A stretch of 29,355 nt of DNA from DATGFK01 sp040007395 (lineage in GTDB: Bacteria > Chloroflexota > Anaerolineae > Aggregatilineales > UBA2796). Below, in pieces: positions 1-6,954 of the stretch (position 1 is the first letter of the stretch; each line of letters opens with the position of its first letter). A program made the position numbers and the translations under genes. The notes below the pieces were generated by a model that saw nothing but the letters and a program-made list of their open reading frames with translations, was not told the DNA's origin and ran no database searches. The DNA lies in the NCBI GenBank assembly GCA_040007395.1, contig JBDTVG010000270.1, positions 1 to 29,355 on the forward strand. The letters are read 5' to 3'.

Positions 1-52
1 AGCTCAATTTTCGGCTAGGATCCATGAACGTCAACTAGCAATCAGGGTAGGA

Positions 53-58
53 TATGAT
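53..58 (+). promoter_or_regulatory. possible -10 element for the oxidoreductase gene
   Basis: The hexamer TATGAT lies 32 bases ahead of the ATG at 91. No convincing -35 element is visible at the right distance, so this is a weak call. The ribosome binding site AAGGA at about 80-84 is well placed for the ATG at 91. Confidence 0.3.
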
Positions 59-90
59 CTGGTCATTCACAGTCCAACGAAGGAATTAAA

Positions 91-702
91 ATGAATATCG
101 CGGTTCTGGGGACGGGACACATTGGCGGGACGCTTGGCAACAAATGGGCGAAGGCCGGACACACCGTTCGTTTTGGGGCGCGAGATCCCCAAAAAGCTGA
201 ACTTCAGGAATTGCTTAAATCTATTGGAGAAAATGCGTCTGCATCGAGTATCGCGGAGGCTATCGCCTTTGGCGAGGTCGTGCTGTTTGCCATTCCCGGA
301 ACGGTGATGGACGCGACGATTGCCGACCATGCCAAAGCGCTGAAGGGCAAAATCATCATTGATAGCGCCAATAAGATGAATACCACTCCTAGAAACAGTA
401 TGGCTATTTTTGCTGCCCTTGTGCCCGCTGCCAAAGTCTATCGCGCCTTCAATGCCTATGGCTGGGAGAACTTCGAGACTCCGACCTTCGACAATATCAC
501 CGCCGACCTGTTCTACTGTGGGCCAAACGGTGAGTCACGCGCTGTAATGGACAAGCTGATCGCAGATATTGGGCTGGAACCGATGTATCTGGGTGGCGCG
601 GAACAGGCTGAACTGGTGGATGCCCTGCTGGCGCTATGGTTTACGCTGGCAATCGGGCAAAAAATGGGTCGTCACCTTGCCCTCAAAGTGCTGAAAGGCT
701 AA
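91..702 (+). CDS. NADPH-dependent F420 reductase-like NAD(P)-binding oxidoreductase
   Basis: This 203-residue protein begins with a Rossmann dinucleotide-binding motif, GTGHIGGTLG at residues 7-16, followed by FGARDP at about residues 28-33. That pattern is typical of the F420-dependent NADP oxidoreductase family (Fno-like), which moves hydride between NADP and a deazaflavin or another small substrate in the cytoplasm. The middle segment, with IIDSANKMN and a conserved VYRAFNAYGWENF stretch, fits the family's second half, and the length is close to the family norm. An AAGGA ribosome binding site sits about 7 bases ahead of the ATG. The gene stands alone on the plus strand. Use of F420 rather than only NADP is inference, because many relatives lack a proven substrate. 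Confidence 0.85.
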   Translation: MNIAVLGTGHIGGTLGNKWAKAGHTVRFGARDPQKAELQELLKSIGENASASSIAEAIAFGEVVLFAIPGTVMDATIADHAKALKGKIIIDSANKMNTTPRNSMAIFAALVPAAKVYRAFNAYGWENFETPTFDNITADLFYCGPNGESRAVMDKLIADIGLEPMYLGGAEQAELVDALLALWFTLAIGQKMGRHLALKVLKG

Positions 703-731
703 GGTATTATTGATCATTTTATCAATTCAAT

Positions 732-795
732 GGGCGAGGCAGGCCACGCCCCTACATCCAATACATTCTTGTGTAGGGATCGAGCCTGCCCGACC
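732..795. repeat. imperfect palindromic repeat with GCCCCTAC motif
   Basis: Two arms, 732-755 and 771-795, can pair around a short loop. Both outer parts contain GGCAGGC and both inner parts contain CCCTACA in opposite orientation, with about five mismatched bases between them. A shorter related palindrome carrying the same GCCCCTAC end lies at 27380-27405. The element sits downstream of the oxidoreductase gene and just beyond the stop of the minus-strand gene ending at 802, so it may also act as a transcription end point. Confidence 0.5.
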
Positions 796-801
796 CTGCA
801 T

Positions 802-1110
802 TTACGACTCATCAGTGGGCAGCCCGAACAACGAGAGCAGCGTATTGTACTGACGCATCGCTTCGTCGCGCTGGTGGGACAACCTAGCAACCACTTCGTT
901 CATATTGTCGAGCGCGACCACGACACACCAGACTTCGGTTTCGATAGCATCGACCTGTTCGTCAATATCGCGCAAAGCAAAGGTCATCGTCAACGGGCCA
1001 TCTTCCTGCCGTTTGATAAAACCGAGCGCTTCCTCAATGGCGGCGCGGGTGGCCTGAATCGCCCGATCCAAACGGGGATCGTAGTCCGGGGAGCTTGGCA
1101 GGTTATTCAT
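802..1110 (-). CDS. hypothetical helical protein, 102 residues
   Basis: I do not recognise this family. From the ATG at 1110 the product is 102 residues, acidic and likely all-helical, with a central stretch rich in Asp, Glu, Val and Ala that could form a short coiled coil. No membrane segment or signal peptide is visible. The start codon lies inside the end of the upstream gene (1103-1375), giving an 8-base overlap ATGAATAA, which suggests translational coupling. An upstream in-frame start at 1164 exists but would lie deep inside the neighbouring gene and is less likely. The opposite strand is also open here, but its translation begins inside the palindromic repeat and looks like a shadow. 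Confidence 0.55.
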   Translation of the reverse strand: MNNLPSSPDYDPRLDRAIQATRAAIEEALGFIKRQEDGPLTMTFALRDIDEQVDAIETEVWCVVVALDNMNEVVARLSHQRDEAMRQYNTLLSLFGLPTDES

Positions 1111-1375
1111 GCTGACCGCCGTTCCGCGTGCCATGTACGCCCGTCCGATGCAGGCTTTCCACAACCTTCAAGGCGAGAGGGGCCAGTTCGGCATTCATTT
1201 CTTCGCGGGTGCGTAGGCGTGGCATCTGGCGGAAAATCGCGACCTTTTCTTCCCAAGTCAGCGGTTTTTCCTCGAAGATGACTTCGATTTTTAACGGGAC
1301 ACGTTCGGGCAGCAGTCCGGCGATACGCGGCGCACAGAGTAGCTTCATAGGCGGCGGGGCAGGCAACAACAACAT
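1103..1375 (-). CDS. hypothetical protein, 90 residues
   Basis: The family is unknown to me. The plausible product begins at the ATG at 1375, or at a second ATG at 1348, and ends with a charged helical half containing WEEKVAIFRQMPRLRTREEM. The open frame continues upstream to 1579, but that part lies within the end of an IS element and is probably not original coding sequence. Only 18 bases separate the start from the IS end at 1394, so the native promoter or even the true N-terminus may have been displaced by the insertion. It overlaps the next gene by 8 bases, so the two are likely co-translated. Confidence 0.5.
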   Translation of the reverse strand: MLLLPAPPPMKLLCAPRIAGLLPERVPLKIEVIFEEKPLTWEEKVAIFRQMPRLRTREEMNAELAPLALKVVESLHRTGVHGTRNGGQHE

Positions 1376-1393
1376 GGCTGGTACTGCCGGAAG

Positions 1394-1414
1394 CAGGGCG
1401 CGTGCAAAGTCAGA
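1394..1414 (+). repeat. terminal inverted repeat of the IS derivative, left end
   Basis: This 21-base sequence, starting CAGGGCGCGTGC, recurs in perfect inverted orientation at 1773-1793. It contains the stop codon of the transposase remnant. Confidence 0.85.
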
Positions 1415-1712
1415 TAAAAGGAATGAGGGCGAGTGCTTCAGCGGGAAGGGCGTTGAAGCGGCGACGAGCGGCAGCGAGCGAGGTAAACCTCCGACGGGGC
1501 AGCCGACCCAAACCCAGATTATTGAGAACGGCAATGGCTTGTGAGGCAGTGCCGCTAGCAAGTCGGCAAGCATCTTCATGAAAAGTCAGATCGCGGCAAT
1601 AATGGAGCTTATTTTCAATAGCCCAATGGTGACGCTTGAGGGTCAGCAGGCGCAGCGGTGAAGCCAGTGGAACCGATAAACTGGTCACGCCGTAGCGCAC
1701 CTCGTGGCTGGT
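1410..1712 (-). pseudogene. C-terminal remnant of an ISAs1-family transposase
   Basis: The open stretch encodes about 100 residues with the hallmarks of the ISAs1/H-repeat transposase C-terminus: YGVTSL, then HHWAIENKLHYCRDLTFHED, then ASQAIAVLNNLGLG. The HW-IEN...H...D-TF-ED pattern carries the final Glu of the DDE catalytic triad in this family. The first two acidic residues and the whole N-terminal region are missing. An in-frame TAA at 1713-1715 precedes the homologous part, so no start of the original protein remains. It lies wholly inside the 400-bp element bounded by matching inverted repeats. Confidence 0.85.
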
Positions 1713-1772
1713 TTAGCCAGATTTCAAATGGCTTGATGTTGGAAACCCTTAGCTTACCTCACAAATGCCCTT

Positions 1773-1793
1773 TCTGACTTTGCACGCGCCCTG
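1773..1793 (-). repeat. terminal inverted repeat of the IS derivative, right end
   Basis: Exact reverse complement of 1394-1414. Between this repeat and the transposase remnant there are only about 60 bases, which probably hold the original IS leader and the deletion junction. Confidence 0.85.
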
Positions 1794-1904
1794 GCTAAAG
1801 GCTTGTGGCTGGTTTTCGCGGATCGCGTACAATTGGAGACGCGCCCTACACTGGTTAGATGACGGTAAGCGCACAAATTCTCCGCACAGACAGGCAAATA
1901 ACGC

Positions 1905-3953
1905 ATGATCCGTTACCGACGTGATATTTTTCGCCTTCAAGAAGCTGCTCTTGTCGGGCTGTTTTTTGTGCAGGCTATTCGCTTTTGCTATGGCACCTTA
2001 TACGCCCATATTGCCAGCGCCGCGCTGGTCAGCGTGACCGCCGATCCTTCGAGTTTGGCGGGTATTCCGGGTGTGGTCGATCCGACGCAAGTCCAGATCG
2101 AGTTGATCTGCGCGGGGGTAGCATTGTTCGCGCCGCTGTTGACGATCCTTTTTGGGCGGCTGTGGTTTGGCCCCGCCCTTGTCGCGATTGTGGTAGCAGT
2201 GGGTCGAGTCTTTATCACTGCCAACGGCACAACCTCTATTGGAGTCATTGGCGGGATCGTAGCGGCAGGAGCCGGAGCGCTGTACATCGCGACGATTGCC
2301 GTGCGGCGACCGGCTATGGTGCCGTTCTGCCTCGTATTGGGCTTTGCCGGAGATCAAATGCTGCGGCTGTATGGCAATACCGCCGACATCAGCATTACGC
2401 CACAGTTTTTGCCCATCCAAACAGTGTTGTCACTCGCTCTGTTTATCATCGCGGCGTTGAGCGCCATCTTTGAACGCATCACACCCGAACCCACCGATAC
2501 GCCTCCCGCACGCGGCGAGATCAGCGGATGGGGTGCTTTTGCGTTGGGTGGTTTGCTCTATATCGAGTTTGCGGTGCTGGCGCTGCCCAACACGCTGGCA
2601 CATCGCGCCCGTGTGGACTATATCACCGTTGCGCCGTGGCTCATGGTTTCGACCTTGCTGCCGCTGGTTGCCGAAGTGCGCGAGTGGGCGCGGCGCTTTC
2701 TCGGCATGTTTGATGGGCAGTTCCGAGGCTGGGTTTGGTTCCTAATGATCGGGCTGCTGCTGGTCATTGGCTATCGATTCAACGGCCCGATTGCGGCCTT
2801 TGCGCTCGTCTTTGCCCAACTGATGGTAAGCCTGTCGTTGTGGTGGATCGTTCAGCCATCCGATACACGGCGGAACTTTACTGCGCCGGGGATGGTGTTC
2901 AGCCTGATGTTGTTCTTGCTGCTGACTGGGGCGGACTTCTTCACCTTTGAGTATGCCTTTGTGCGGAATGTGCCAGAACCATTCGGGGCGGCATTGCGGG
3001 CATTTCGCGGATTAGGATTGGTCGTCGTGTTGTTTGCGACGCTGCTTGCCGGGATGCCTGCCATCTTGGCGCGTAAAAGATTGCCGTGGCGCGGCGGGCG
3101 TGTGACCGAATCGTTGATCGCATTGGCCTTTGTCATTATGGCGGGCGTGCTAGCGGGATCGCTCTCCCGTCCGATTATTGCCGACGATACTGGCCCCACC
3201 GATCAGCTTCGCGTTGCGACGCTTAATCTATATGGCGGCTACAGTCTGTACTTCGACACAAATCTACCGGAAATCGAACGCCAGATTCGCGCCAATGGCG
3301 TAGATGTACTGCTGCTACAAGAGATCGAAACGGGGCGGTTGACCAGCTACAGTGTCGATCAGGCGGCATGGTTGGCGCGTCAGTTGAATATGCAGGTCAA
3401 ATATTTCCCGACTAACGAAGGCTTACAGGGGCTTGCCGTTCTGTTTAAGCCTCGACTGACTCTGCTCGAATCAGGAGATCGGCTGCTGTCTGGAACGAGC
3501 AAGCAAACGGGCGTACAGTTTGTGCGGCTGCGTGCGCCGGATCAGGCCGAACTGCTGATCTACAATACGCAGTTGAGTTTGCCATTTAGCGGCGGCGACA
3601 CGGCTGCCCAAGAACAAGATCAGACTCAACAGCTTCAAGAAATTTTCGCCTACATGAGCCAGAACGATCCACAGCTTACCAGTCGAACGCTGGTCGGCGG
3701 GACGTTCAATACACGCCCCGGTCCCGGCTCAGATATTTACGAGTACATGAAAAACTCATTTACCGACCCTTTCGAGGATATGCAAACGGAAAAAGCCGTT
3801 ACCTTGAGGTTGGCAAACGGCGGCGCAGAACGAGTCGATTACCTGTGGCTGCGCCAGATCACGCTGCGGCAACGGGGAGTTGTGCCGATCCCGCAGTCGC
3901 GCCACAATATGGCGGTCATCGAGATCGGACTATTGCAATCGACAGGCGGCTAG
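1905..3953 (+). CDS. polytopic membrane protein with degenerate endonuclease/exonuclease/phosphatase domain
   Basis: The 682-residue protein has two parts. Residues 1-420 contain about 12 hydrophobic segments and form a polytopic membrane domain. Residues 435-680 resemble the endonuclease/exonuclease/phosphatase (EEP) fold: RVATLNLYGG with Asn441, LLLQEIE with Glu473, YNTQL at 553-557, GGTFNTRPG around Thr600-Asn602, RVDYLW with Asp645 and SRHN at 665-668. In active members these motifs normally read NTHL, GDFN and SDH. Here the His is Gln556, the first Asp is Thr600 and the Asp of SDH is Arg666. The domain is therefore probably inactive or works differently, while the fold is kept. The ATG at 1905 has only a weak ribosome binding site. 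The gene converges on the one ending at 3978. Its role is unknown. Confidence 0.75.
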   Translation: MIRYRRDIFRLQEAALVGLFFVQAIRFCYGTLYAHIASAALVSVTADPSSLAGIPGVVDPTQVQIELICAGVALFAPLLTILFGRLWFGPALVAIVVAVGRVFITANGTTSIGVIGGIVAAGAGALYIATIAVRRPAMVPFCLVLGFAGDQMLRLYGNTADISITPQFLPIQTVLSLALFIIAALSAIFERITPEPTDTPPARGEISGWGAFALGGLLYIEFAVLALPNTLAHRARVDYITVAPWLMVSTLLPLVAEVREWARRFLGMFDGQFRGWVWFLMIGLLLVIGYRFNGPIAAFALVFAQLMVSLSLWWIVQPSDTRRNFTAPGMVFSLMLFLLLTGADFFTFEYAFVRNVPEPFGAALRAFRGLGLVVVLFATLLAGMPAILARKRLPWRGGRVTESLIALAFVIMAGVLAGSLSRPIIADDTGPTDQLRVATLNLYGGYSLYFDTNLPEIERQIRANGVDVLLLQEIETGRLTSYSVDQAAWLARQLNMQVKYFPTNEGLQGLAVLFKPRLTLLESGDRLLSGTSKQTGVQFVRLRAPDQAELLIYNTQLSLPFSGGDTAAQEQDQTQQLQEIFAYMSQNDPQLTSRTLVGGTFNTRPGPGSDIYEYMKNSFTDPFEDMQTEKAVTLRLANGGAERVDYLWLRQITLRQRGVVPIPQSRHNMAVIEIGLLQSTGG

Positions 3954-3977
3954 GCTTACAGCCACAGAATTATTGGC

Positions 3978-4418
3978 TTAACCAAGCGGTGTAACAGAGC
4001 GAGTCGGAGATAGTCCTGGTGATGGGACAAGAGTCGGGGTGTACGTTGGAGTAAGTGGGTTAGGTGTTCGAGAATGAGTTGGTGTATGAGTAGCTATGAT
4101 CGTTGTAAACGTTGGCGATTCCGAATAAATTACTGTTGATGTTGGAAATGGACGCAAACTTGCAAGGGGAGCATTCACCGAAATAGATATAGTTGTTGCA
4201 ACCGTTGCAGTTGACAGGGTAGCGACTTTGATCGCCAGAGTCGGCGTGACAAACTGCGGCGTGCGTGGAATATTCCGCAGTAGTAAAAAGATTGCTGCGA
4301 GGAAAATTAAGATAACTAACGTGATTCCGGTAATCAGTTGGGACGGGACGCGGCCTGCCCCTTTACGTTTCTCTTTTTGTTTGATCTTTGGCTTCGGCTT
4401 GTCGTCGATTGGCTGCAA
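3978..4418 (-). CDS. single-pass membrane protein with Thr/Ser/Pro-rich outer tail
   Basis: The 146-residue product has a very basic, Lys-rich cytoplasmic N-terminus (residues 1-25), one membrane segment of about 20 residues (LITGITLVILIFLAAIFLLL) and a long low-complexity tail rich in Thr, Pro and Ser that would lie outside the cell. Exported proteins with such tails are common in Anaerolineae-type Chloroflexota, but I know of no function for this one. The start is a TTG at 4418, supported by the ribosome binding site GGGAGG four bases upstream; no better start is seen. The gene lies downstream of the lysWXY terminator and converges with the EEP-domain gene, leaving 24 bases between the two stops. 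Confidence 0.7.
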   Translation of the reverse strand: MQPIDDKPKPKIKQKEKRKGAGRVPSQLITGITLVILIFLAAIFLLLRNIPRTPQFVTPTLAIKVATLSTATVATTISISVNAPLASLRPFPTSTVIYSESPTFTTIIATHTPTHSRTPNPLTPTYTPTLVPSPGLSPTRSVTPLG

Positions 4419-4445
4419 TTGGCCTCCCGGAGGCTATCCCGTTGT

Positions 4446-4473
4446 AAAAAGAAAAAGGCGCAATGACGCGCCT
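4446..4473 (-). terminator. rho-independent terminator of the lysWXY operon
   Basis: On the minus strand a short GC stem (AGGCGC at 4468-4473 pairing with GCGCCT at 4456-4461, six-base loop) is followed directly by a T-rich run TTTTTCTTTTTA. It lies about 110 bases after the lysY stop and before the TTG of the next gene, so it would end the lysWXY transcript. Confidence 0.7.
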
Positions 4474-4581
4474 GATAACGATCAACAGTATAAATTGTTA
4501 TGAAGCCGTCAGCAATGGTTCCGGCGAACGCTCATCGGATACTTACTCCGAAATTTTGCTCGGTAGCATTTCACGGCGATC

Positions 4582-5610
4582 CTACGGGTGCAAGCCGCTA
4601 AAGGTCAGACCAGCGTTTTCCTCGAAGCCCGCCATGAGATTCATACACTGAACAGCACTGCCCGCCGCGCCTTTGCCAAGATTATCAATGGCAGCCAGTG
4701 CAACTAATCGACCTGTTTCCGGCTGGTATTCCCACCCGACATCGGCGTAGTTTGTGCCAGCGAGCCATTTCGGTTCGGGGTGACGGTGTACGCCTGCTTT
4801 TTCATGGACAATCCGTACAAATGGTTCGCTGCTATACACGCTGCGATAGGCTTTCCACAGCGTCTTTTCTTCCAAACCGGGCTGGATAAACACTTGCGCG
4901 GTTGCCATCACGCCGCGAATCATTTCGACGGAGGTAATCGACAAATAGACGTTGTTCAGGCCAAGCGCTTGGACTATCTCGGCTTCGTGGCGATGGCCTG
5001 TCGCGGCGAACGTGCGTACTGCGCCGCTGCGTTCCGGGTGATGGCTGCTAGCGGAAGGAGTCGCGCCGCTTTCTGACGAACCAACTTTGAGATCAACGGT
5101 GATTGGGCGTGATGGATCGATCAACCCGGCGCGGGCTAAGGGCAGCAGTGCCAGAATCGAAGCCGTCGCATTACAGCCGACTCCGCTGGCATAGTGGGTC
5201 GTTCGTAGCACTTCCCGGTTGATCTCCGGCAAGCCATAGACGAACTTGTCCAACCATGCAGGTGCATCGTGTTTACCTTCGTAATAACGCTCATAGAGTG
5301 CTACATCACGCAGTCGGAAATCCGCCGAAAGATCGATGATTATCTTCGCTAATTGGCTGTACTGGTCGATGCGTTTTTGCAATTCGCCGTGCGGCAGCGC
5401 GACAAAGAGTATATCGGCGGGTTCTAGCGCGGTTGCCGAAACAAATTGCAGCGCCGTGACTTTCCGCAAGTTGGGGTGCAGCGTGTGAACGTAATTGCCT
5501 GCACTCGACTCGGACGTGACCTGCCCCAGCGTGACATTGGGATGGGCTAACAGCAGGCGCAAAACTTCGCCGCCTGTATAGCCCGATGCCCCGACAATGC
5601 TCACCCGCAT
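4582..5610 (-). CDS. lysY: LysW-gamma-aminoadipyl/glutamyl phosphate reductase (LysY, ArgC family)
   Basis: The product reduces the acyl phosphate on a LysW-bound amino acid to the semialdehyde, the step parallel to ArgC in arginine synthesis. The 342-residue protein starts with a Rossmann motif VGASGYTGGE and has the catalytic Cys146 in GVGCNATA, then GHRHEAEI with the conserved His pair. The GCNAT form of the active site is found in LysY proteins, whereas classical ArgC has GCYPT. I chose the ATG at 5610 because the family begins at this motif; an in-frame extension to 5694 would overlap lysX. The gene is third in a minus-strand operon after lysW and lysX. Whether it serves lysine, arginine or both cannot be decided from sequence alone. 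Confidence 0.88.
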   Translation of the reverse strand: MRVSIVGASGYTGGEVLRLLLAHPNVTLGQVTSESSAGNYVHTLHPNLRKVTALQFVSATALEPADILFVALPHGELQKRIDQYSQLAKIIIDLSADFRLRDVALYERYYEGKHDAPAWLDKFVYGLPEINREVLRTTHYASGVGCNATASILALLPLARAGLIDPSRPITVDLKVGSSESGATPSASSHHPERSGAVRTFAATGHRHEAEIVQALGLNNVYLSITSVEMIRGVMATAQVFIQPGLEEKTLWKAYRSVYSSEPFVRIVHEKAGVHRHPEPKWLAGTNYADVGWEYQPETGRLVALAAIDNLGKGAAGSAVQCMNLMAGFEENAGLTFSGLHP

Positions 5611-5644
5611 AGGGTTGGACGATGAATTTGGTGAGTCCGTCACG

Positions 5645-6505
5645 CTAGACTTTGATCCCTTCCGAAGCAACCCCAATGGCATAATCCGCGACACAACCCG
5701 GAATATCTACGCCCGTTGGCGCGATGCTATTGCGGAATTCCATCGTGTGATTGATCTCGTTGATCACGAAGCCGCGATCTGGATCTTCGAGTACGTCTAC
5801 CGCCAAGACCCCGCCGCCAACGGCCTGTGCCGCCGCTACAACAATGGCGTTTAGTTCAGGCGTAACTGGACAATTCGATGCTTGACCGCCGCGTGCTGTG
5901 TTCGTGATCCAGTGTTCGGAGTTGCGATAGATCGCGCAAATGCACTCGCTGCCAATCACAAAAGCGCGAATATCGCGACCCGGCTTGTGGATGACTTCTT
6001 GAATATAGATGATGCTGTGCTGGTACGATCCAAGCACTTCCTTATGTTCAAGGATGGCTTCGGCAGCGTCGCGATCATTGACTCTTGCTAGCAGCCGTCC
6101 CCACGATCCCACTACAGGTTTGAGGATCACGGGATAGCCCATTTCCTCAATCGCTTGGAGTGCCGAGTCAGTGGTGAAGGCGACCCGCACTTCGGGCTGT
6201 GCAACTTTGTTTTCCTGTAAAGCGACTGTCGTGAGCAGTTTATCGGCGCAAATGTTAGCGGTCTGGTAGCGATTGATCACGACATTGCCCGCCGATTCTA
6301 GCATCCGCAAGGCATACAGCCCCCGCGAGGTACTGATCGAGCGTTCAAGGATCACATCGTGGGGCAGCGCATCCATGCCAACTTTCAAGATCAGATCGTC
6401 GTCATTGATAATCGTCACGGTTGCGCCGCGCTGTTCAAACGACGCGATCAGGAGTTTTTCCTCAACGCGGATGCGTGAGGCGATAATTCCAACGCGAGAG
6501 GTCAT
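5645..6505 (-). CDS. lysX: LysW-L-2-aminoadipate (or glutamate) ligase LysX, ATP-grasp family
   Basis: This ATP-grasp enzyme joins the amino group of 2-aminoadipate or glutamate to the C-terminal Glu of LysW, protecting it during biosynthesis. The 286-residue length matches the family. Visible landmarks are the central ATP-binding segment GYPVILKPVVGSWGR, the family signature ITNTARGGQASNC, and the metal-binding end VLAVDVLEDPDRGFVINEIN followed by GVDIPG. A ribosome binding site CAGGA lies about nine bases before the ATG. It begins 38 bases after lysW and ends 34 bases before the chosen lysY start, so the three genes form one operon. Relatives specific for glutamate (ArgX) look very similar, so substrate preference is open. 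Confidence 0.9.
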   Translation of the reverse strand: MTSRVGIIASRIRVEEKLLIASFEQRGATVTIINDDDLILKVGMDALPHDVILERSISTSRGLYALRMLESAGNVVINRYQTANICADKLLTTVALQENKVAQPEVRVAFTTDSALQAIEEMGYPVILKPVVGSWGRLLARVNDRDAAEAILEHKEVLGSYQHSIIYIQEVIHKPGRDIRAFVIGSECICAIYRNSEHWITNTARGGQASNCPVTPELNAIVVAAAQAVGGGVLAVDVLEDPDRGFVINEINHTMEFRNSIAPTGVDIPGCVADYAIGVASEGIKV

Positions 6506-6543
6506 AAGTTTAATCCTGCTCTATTTCTGGGTCTAGTAAGGTG

Positions 6544-6708
6544 TTATTCGCCGTAATCTTCTTCAGCCATGGGCGCAAGTTCCAGCGTAATCGGACTGAT
6601 GCTGGTCACTTCTAGATCTGCGCCGCATTCGGGGCAGGCGACGATCTCGCCGCGCATAGGGTTATCTAGGGTGATCACGGCTTCACATTCGGGGCAAGTG
6701 GCGGTCAT
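6544..6708 (-). CDS. lysW: amino-group carrier protein LysW, 54 residues
   Basis: This very short gene encodes the carrier protein on which the amino acid is built. The product has the two zinc-binding pairs CPEC at residues 5-8 and CPEC at 25-28, an acidic body, and the C-terminus EEDYGE. Known LysW proteins end in a similar EDWGE-type tail, whose last Glu is the attachment point for the substrate. Trp is replaced by Tyr here. The ribosome binding site AGGAG lies about eight bases ahead of the ATG. It is the first gene of the lysWXY operon and is directly preceded by a TATAAT box. LysZ, LysJ and LysK homologues are not in this window. Confidence 0.93.
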   Translation of the reverse strand: MTATCPECEAVITLDNPMRGEIVACPECGADLEVTSISPITLELAPMAEEDYGE

Positions 6709-6740
6709 TTTGGAGTCTCCTCTAGTTATTTGTGTCGCAT

Positions 6741-6771
6741 ATTATAGACAATAAAAACCCTTCCAGTTCAA
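6741..6771 (-). promoter_or_regulatory. probable promoter of the lysWXY operon
   Basis: A perfect -10 box TATAAT lies on the minus strand at 6741-6746, about 33 bases before the lysW start. A partial -35 match TTGAAC lies at 6766-6771 with a long 19-base spacer. The -35 match falls in the loop region of the terminator for the upstream gene, so the two signals overlap. Confidence 0.5.
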
Positions 6772-6786
6772 TGCATCTGGAAGGGT
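6751..6786 (-). terminator. rho-independent terminator after the glycosyltransferase gene
   Basis: A perfect 10-bp stem (ACCCTTCCAG at 6757-6766 and CTGGAAGGGT at 6777-6786) with a 10-base loop is followed on the minus strand by TTTTTAT. It lies about 170 bases after the stop of the gene at 6955 and directly before the lysW promoter, so it insulates the two operons. Confidence 0.8.
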
Positions 6787-6954
6787 ATTGCTGACGCTGT
6801 TGTGAGTTCCCAAGCGCAAACAATCTTCCAGATCAGGAGGATTTTTTGCTGCCTTTTTTGGAGAACAAGGTTACTGTATTCATAGGGCAATAAATTATCA
6901 CTGTTTGCCGCTGCCGTCAACTGGGAATTTTGGGCTTGTTGCATAGTAACGCTG

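Larger units (their letters stand above)
1394..1793 (-). mobile_element. internally deleted ISAs1-family element (MITE-like), 400 bp
   Basis: The element is bounded by perfect 21-bp inverted repeats that start CAGGGCGCGTGC, at 1394-1414 and 1773-1793. Inside is only the C-terminal part of an ISAs1-type transposase, whose TGA stop at 1410-1412 lies within the left repeat, as is usual for compact IS elements. The 5' two-thirds of the transposase are missing. I could not find a clean target-site duplication in the flanks, which may have decayed. Such a derivative cannot move on its own but could be mobilised by a full-length relative elsewhere in the genome. The family assignment rests on the transposase fragment. 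Confidence 0.8.

Noticed and set aside
730..1281. A 183-codon plus-strand open frame opposite the two small minus-strand genes
   Set aside because: It begins inside the palindromic repeat and its translation has no family-like pattern; the minus-strand frames have better protein composition and a coupled junction.
1376..1579. An N-terminal extension of the small gene 1103-1375
   Set aside because: This stretch lies mostly in the IS derivative in a frame other than that of its transposase, so it is unlikely to be part of the gene.
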